NCBI GenBank assembly: GCA_002471825.1
Contig: DKQS01000007.1
Location: 186,001 to 250,000 of the forward strand
Reading direction: 5' to 3'
DNA: 64,000 bases
DNA from: Flavobacteriaceae bacterium UBA7302
GTDB taxonomy: Bacteria; Bacteroidota; Bacteroidia; Flavobacteriales; Flavobacteriaceae
This document shows positions 61,063 to 64,000 of this stretch, one piece after another. Under the pieces are notes generated by a model, which ran no database searches, was not told the DNA's origin, and worked only from the letters and a program-made list of their open reading frames with translations. Each line of letters opens with the position of its first letter. The first letter of the stretch is position 1. The position numbers and the translations under genes were made by a program.

Positions 61063-62601
61063 CTATTCAAATTTGAATCGGTATTGCAGGTATCTGTAAG
61101 CATCTCTAGGTATAATCGAAACCCACTTTGAGTGTTTTAAGTACCACTTAAAACGGATTGATTGTAGTCCTTGTGTTAAATAAGCAGCAATAAAAGGATG
61201 TACATGCAAATGTATCTTTCTATTGGTAGATTTACTCGATTTCAATTTTGAAATCATTCTTTCTAACTCTAATTCTAGCTTTTCAATTAGGACGATTGGA
61301 GCTTCTACTTCTCCATTACCACTCGGATTGGGTTCTTTTGTTTTGATTTCAAGCTCAGGTCTTACCCTTTGTCTTGTAATCTGAACCAGACCGAATTTAC
61401 TTGGCGGTAGTATTTTGTGTTTTGTTCTGTCTAATGCCATTACATCTTTTAGATGTTGGTAAAGCTTATTCCTGTTTTCTGATTTATGCATATCGATAAA
61501 ATCAACAACAATAATACCTCCCATATCTCTAAGCTGTAATTGACGGGCTATCTCTGTAGCCGCAATTAAATTTACTTCTAAGGCGGTTTCTTCTTGCGAA
61601 TTTGCTTTGTTGGATCGGTTTCCACTATTCACATCAATAACGTGCATAGCTTCTGTATGTTCGATGACCAAATAAGCACCTTTGCTCATGGAAACTGTTT
61701 TTCCAAACGAGGTCTTAATCTGCCTTTCAATTCCATATTTTTCAAAAATTGGAATTTTAGATCGATGAAGTCTTACAATCTTTTCCTTTTCAGGATAAAT
61801 CTCCTGCAAATACTCTTTGATTTCTAGTTTTAAGGTTTCGTCGTTAGTGACGATACTCGTGAATGTATCGTTCATCACATCTCTAAGGATGGACGAAGCC
61901 CTATTCAACTCGCTTAAAATTTTGGTTGGAGTATTCGTATTCGGAATTCGTTTACACATGTTCTTCCAGCGATCCAGAAGATTTTCGAGGTCGCGATCTA
62001 ATTCTGCTACTTTCTTGCCTTCGGCGACTGTTCTGAGTATGATTCCGAATCCTTTCGGACGGATACTCTTCGCCAATTTTTTTAGTCTGTCTTTTTCTTT
62101 CACGTCTGCGATTCTCGAAGAAACGGAAATGCGATTGGAAAAAGGAACCAAAACAATATATCTTCCTGCAATTGAAAGTTCTGAACTCAATCGTGGACCT
62201 TTTGATGAAATTGGTTCTTTTACAATTTGAACCAATAAATTTTGTCCTTTTTTTAAGACACTATCAATACTACCATCTTTGTTAATGTCTTTTTCAAAAC
62301 GAAAGTTTTTAAAAGTGAACTCTTTATACCTACCTGTACTTACTTTCTTTAAAAACTTATTTAATGAATTTACTTGAGCGCCTAAATCGTGGTAATGAAG
62401 AAAACCGTCTTTAGGGTATCCTACATTTACGAAAGCCGCATTTAAACCGGTCAACACTTTTCCAGTTTTGGCTAAAAATATATCGCCAACCGAAAATTTA
62501 TTGTCTGTGGTTTCATTGTTTAATTCAATAAGTTTTCCATCCCTTAGTAAGGCAAAATCAATATCAGATGAATTGGAACGAATTATTAATTCTGTTTTCA
62601 T
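61063..62601 (-). CDS. rng: Ribonuclease E/G family protein
   Basis: This 512-residue endoribonuclease processes rRNA and starts mRNA decay. I use the ATG at 62599-62601 (MKTELIIRS); a frame start at 62625 adds eight residues. It has an S1 domain (about 38-125, 'GDIFLAKTGKVLTGLNAAFVN' read in parts), an RNase H-like and 5'-sensor core, and the catalytic metal Asp residues in 'MHVIDVNSGNRS' and 'GGIIVVDFIDM'. The short C-terminus without a scaffold makes it RNase G-like. It follows hup and the small basic gene on the same strand. Confidence 0.92.
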   Translation of the reverse strand: MKTELIIRSNSSDIDFALLRDGKLIELNNETTDNKFSVGDIFLAKTGKVLTGLNAAFVNVGYPKDGFLHYHDLGAQVNSLNKFLKKVSTGRYKEFTFKNFRFEKDINKDGSIDSVLKKGQNLLVQIVKEPISSKGPRLSSELSIAGRYIVLVPFSNRISVSSRIADVKEKDRLKKLAKSIRPKGFGIILRTVAEGKKVAELDRDLENLLDRWKNMCKRIPNTNTPTKILSELNRASSILRDVMNDTFTSIVTNDETLKLEIKEYLQEIYPEKEKIVRLHRSKIPIFEKYGIERQIKTSFGKTVSMSKGAYLVIEHTEAMHVIDVNSGNRSNKANSQEETALEVNLIAATEIARQLQLRDMGGIIVVDFIDMHKSENRNKLYQHLKDVMALDRTKHKILPPSKFGLVQITRQRVRPELEIKTKEPNPSGNGEVEAPIVLIEKLELELERMISKLKSSKSTNRKIHLHVHPFIAAYLTQGLQSIRFKWYLKHSKWVSIIPRDAYRYLQYRFKFE

Positions 62602-62724
62602 ACTGAAAATGGTTTGTATCTGCACAAATGTACAGAGGGATTAATAGTAACAGGTATTTACATACCAGCTGAGGCTTTATCAAAACCTCATATGTCAATG
62701 AACTTTTTTTGTCTTATAAAAGAA

Positions 62725-62744
62725 AAGTAAGCTGCTGCTTACTT
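62725..62744 (-). terminator. Terminator overlapping the stop of the small basic gene
   Basis: AAGTAAGC-TGCT-GCTTACTT on plus is a perfect 8-bp stem. On the minus strand it is followed by TTCTTTTATAAG. The stop codon (62739-62741) is inside the hairpin. Confidence 0.7.
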
Positions 62745-62828
62745 CTTCTTGTGTCTATTTGCTCTAGCTCTTTTTTTTCTTTTGTGAGTCGAAATTTTCG
62801 CTCTCTTTCTTTTCTTACCACTTGGCAT
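62739..62828 (-). CDS. 29-residue basic protein, AURKAIP1/COX24-like
   Basis: The frame reads MPSGKKRKRAKISTHKRKK then RARANRHKKK and a stop. About 60 percent of residues are Lys, Arg or His. The pattern KRKR-x4-HKRKKRxRxxR matches the COX24/AURKAIP1 C-terminal domain, found as very small proteins in Bacteroidota and in the mitochondrial ribosomal protein mS38. A ribosomal role is therefore plausible but not proven. It lies 34 nt downstream of the HU gene and is followed by a terminator. It is too short for most automatic gene finders. The spacer to rng (62629-62738) holds nothing else that I recognise. Confidence 0.8.
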   Translation of the reverse strand: MPSGKKRKRAKISTHKRKKRARANRHKKK

Positions 62829-62862
62829 AATCGCTCTGTTTAAAAAATTTTAAAAATCTTAT

Positions 62863-63153
62863 TTACTTAACTGCTACTTTGTTCTTTACTCCTTCAGTAA
62901 AAACTTTCGCAGGTTTGAATGCTGGAATATTGTGAGCAGGAATCTTTAATGTTGTATTCTTAGAGATATTTCTTCCTGTTTTTTCAGCTCTGGTCTTGAT
63001 AATAAAGCTACCAAAACCTCTTAAATAAACATTTTCACCATTTTCTAAAGCATCCTTTACTTCACCCATAAACGCCTCAACGGTTGCTAATACATCTGTT
63101 TTTTCTATCCCTGATTTTTCTGCAATTTTTGATACGATATCTGCTTTAGTCAT
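62863..63153 (-). CDS. hup: HU family DNA-binding protein
   Basis: This 96-residue nucleoid protein matches HU/IHF: 'MTKADIVSKIAEKSG', 'NVYLRGFGSFIIKTRAEKTGRN' in two parts, and the DNA-bending arm with the conserved Pro in 'IPAHNIPAFKPAKVF'. HU bends DNA and shapes the chromosome. It has a strong promoter and is divergent from mutY. Confidence 0.95.
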   Translation of the reverse strand: MTKADIVSKIAEKSGIEKTDVLATVEAFMGEVKDALENGENVYLRGFGSFIIKTRAEKTGRNISKNTTLKIPAHNIPAFKPAKVFTEGVKNKVAVK

Positions 63154-63193
63154 CTCTTGTTTATTTTATAATTAAGTTTTGAAAATGCGGATG

Positions 63194-63222
63194 CAAATAT
63201 ATGATAATTAATCCTTTCCAAA
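63194..63222 (-). promoter_or_regulatory. Promoter of hup
   Basis: On the minus strand, TTTG (plus 63219-63222), 17 nt, then TATATTTG (63194-63201), matching the Bacteroidota consensus; the hup ATG is 41 nt downstream. Confidence 0.75.
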
Positions 63223-63257
63223 AAAATAAACCCATAATTTATCTAATTATTATAACG

Positions 63258-63265
63258 TATTTTTG
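63258..63265 (+). promoter_or_regulatory. Putative -7 element of mutY
   Basis: TATTTTTG matches TAnnTTTG, 17 nt before the mutY ATG; no clear -33 TTG. Confidence 0.4.
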
Positions 63266-63281
63266 CGCTTTTAGTGTTTTT

Positions 63282-64000
63282 ATGTCCTTTAGTTCTCAAT
63301 TGATAAGCTGGTACCATGAAAATAAAAGGGAATTACCCTGGCGTTCCACAAAGAATCCCTACCATATTTGGCTATCTGAAATCATGCTCCAACAGACCCG
63401 AGTAGCACAGGGTTTGAGTTATTATGCAACCTTTACGGAAACCTTCCCCACTGTGTTTGATCTGGCCGCAGCCGATGAGCAGTTGGTGCTTAAACTATGG
63501 CAAGGACTCGGATATTACTCGAGGGCTAGAAACTTGCACTTTACCGCCAAACATATTGCAGAAAATCTCGAGGGTGAATTTCCTTCGGATTTCAAATCGT
63601 TGAAAGCGTTAAAAGGTGTGGGTGATTACACTGCTTCCGCCATTGCTTCCATTGCCTTTAACCAACCCAATGCAGTGGTAGATGGAAATGTCTACCGAGT
63701 ACTGTCTCGAATCTTCGGAATTGATACACCTATAAATAGTACCGAAGGGATTAAGGAATTCAAAGCCCTAGCCCAATCCTTAATTGATCAGAAGCAACCG
63801 GGAACTTTCAATCAGGCGATCATGGATTTTGGGGCCATGCAATGCAAACCCGCAAATCCTGATTGTGGCAATTGTCCCTTTCAAAATTCCTGCTATGCCA
63901 AAAAAGAGGACAAGCAAGACGTACTTCCGGTAAAGCTTAAAAAGACAAAGGTTCGAAAGCGCTTTTTCAATTACCTGGTCATTTTAACCGAAGATGGAAA
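63282..64000 (+). CDS. mutY: A/G-specific adenine glycosylase, 5' part
   Basis: This is the first 239 codons of MutY, which removes adenine opposite 8-oxoguanine; it runs off the right edge. The catalytic Glu is E33 in 'LSEIMLQQTRV', the helix-hairpin-helix is 'LKGVGDYTASAIAS' and the catalytic Asp is D134 in 'AVVDGNVYRV'. Four Cys at 188, 195, 198 and 204 (C-x6-C-x2-C-x5-C) bind the [4Fe-4S] cluster. The C-terminal 8-oxoG recognition domain begins near the edge. The start ATG is at 63282-63284. Confidence 0.95.
   Translation, partial: MSFSSQLISWYHENKRELPWRSTKNPYHIWLSEIMLQQTRVAQGLSYYATFTETFPTVFDLAAADEQLVLKLWQGLGYYSRARNLHFTAKHIAENLEGEFPSDFKSLKALKGVGDYTASAIASIAFNQPNAVVDGNVYRVLSRIFGIDTPINSTEGIKEFKALAQSLIDQKQPGTFNQAIMDFGAMQCKPANPDCGNCPFQNSCYAKKEDKQDVLPVKLKKTKVRKRFFNYLVILTEDG

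Noticed and set aside
1..64000. CRISPR array, insertion sequence, prophage or rRNA operon
   Set aside because: No regularly spaced repeats, transposase, phage structural genes or rRNA sequence were found on either strand.

Overview
The window is chromosomal DNA from a member of the Bacteroidota, most likely a Flavobacteriaceae or close relative. The evidence is a type IX secretion gene (porZ), a gliding-motility lipoprotein gene (gldH), SusC/TonB-type receptors, several DUF families typical of flavobacteria, and promoters of the Bacteroidota type (TTG or TTTG, 17-19 nt, TAnnTTTG). Most genes lack a clear Shine-Dalgarno sequence, which is normal for this phylum. Nearly all of the window is core genome in short operons. 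No insertion sequence, prophage, integrase or CRISPR array was seen.

Layout. 1-1231: end of an RND efflux operon (permease and adaptor, minus strand). 1461-3875: a plus-strand run of a FemAB/GNAT-like protein, thioesterase II and a small SdpI-like membrane protein. 3877-9415: a tightly overlapping minus-strand operon porZ-recO-TonB receptor (heme type). 9496-12437: CYTH protein, TrhA/hemolysin III, PlsC and trpS. 12493-18361: DUF1761, DUF4837 lipoprotein, MltD-like transglycosylase, ExoIII, and a succinyl-CoA:3-ketoacid CoA-transferase pair split by a four-helix-bundle gene. 18376-22431: PBP1A, gldH, ricT. 22593-25106: ferredoxin, U32 protein of the TrhP/YegQ type, and TrhO, apparently a tRNA U34 hydroxylation cluster. 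25301-28068: asd, a PaaE-like reductase and a LysE-type exporter.

28089-34972: M1 and S8 peptidase lipoproteins, an MBL-fold hydrolase and PBP1C. 34976-40486: a very large alpha-2-macroglobulin lipoprotein coupled to PBP1C. 40658-41477: two small related genes of unknown function. 41545-41615: tRNA-Cys(GCA) with its own promoter and terminator. Then come folB, DUF2452, a zinc-ribbon protein, glnS and a DUF5916 protein. 47347-50072: rplM-rpsI and rpsB-tsf, with a structured leader before rpsB. 50182-51646: a secreted caspase-fold protein that has lost its cysteine, and a secreted lectin-like protein. 51643-54729: ftsX-DUF3098-uppP-truB and methylmalonyl-CoA epimerase. 54788-61002: an accessory patch with a decayed DUF5689 3' end, a toxin-antitoxin pair with a palindromic operator, and a DUF5689 lipoprotein, TonB receptor and secreted nuclease that may act together. 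61063-64000: rng, a 29-residue basic COX24-like protein, HU and the start of mutY.

How the genes work together: envelope growth and defence form a recurring theme (PBP1A, PBP1C with alpha-2-macroglobulin, MltD, UppP, FtsX, PlsC, GldH, PorZ). A second theme is translation (trpS, glnS, tRNA-Cys, L13, S9, S2, EF-Ts, TruB, TrhO/TrhP, RNase G). The least understood parts are 40658-41477, 50182-51646 and 54788-61002. All calls come from reading the sequence; no database search or structure prediction was run.
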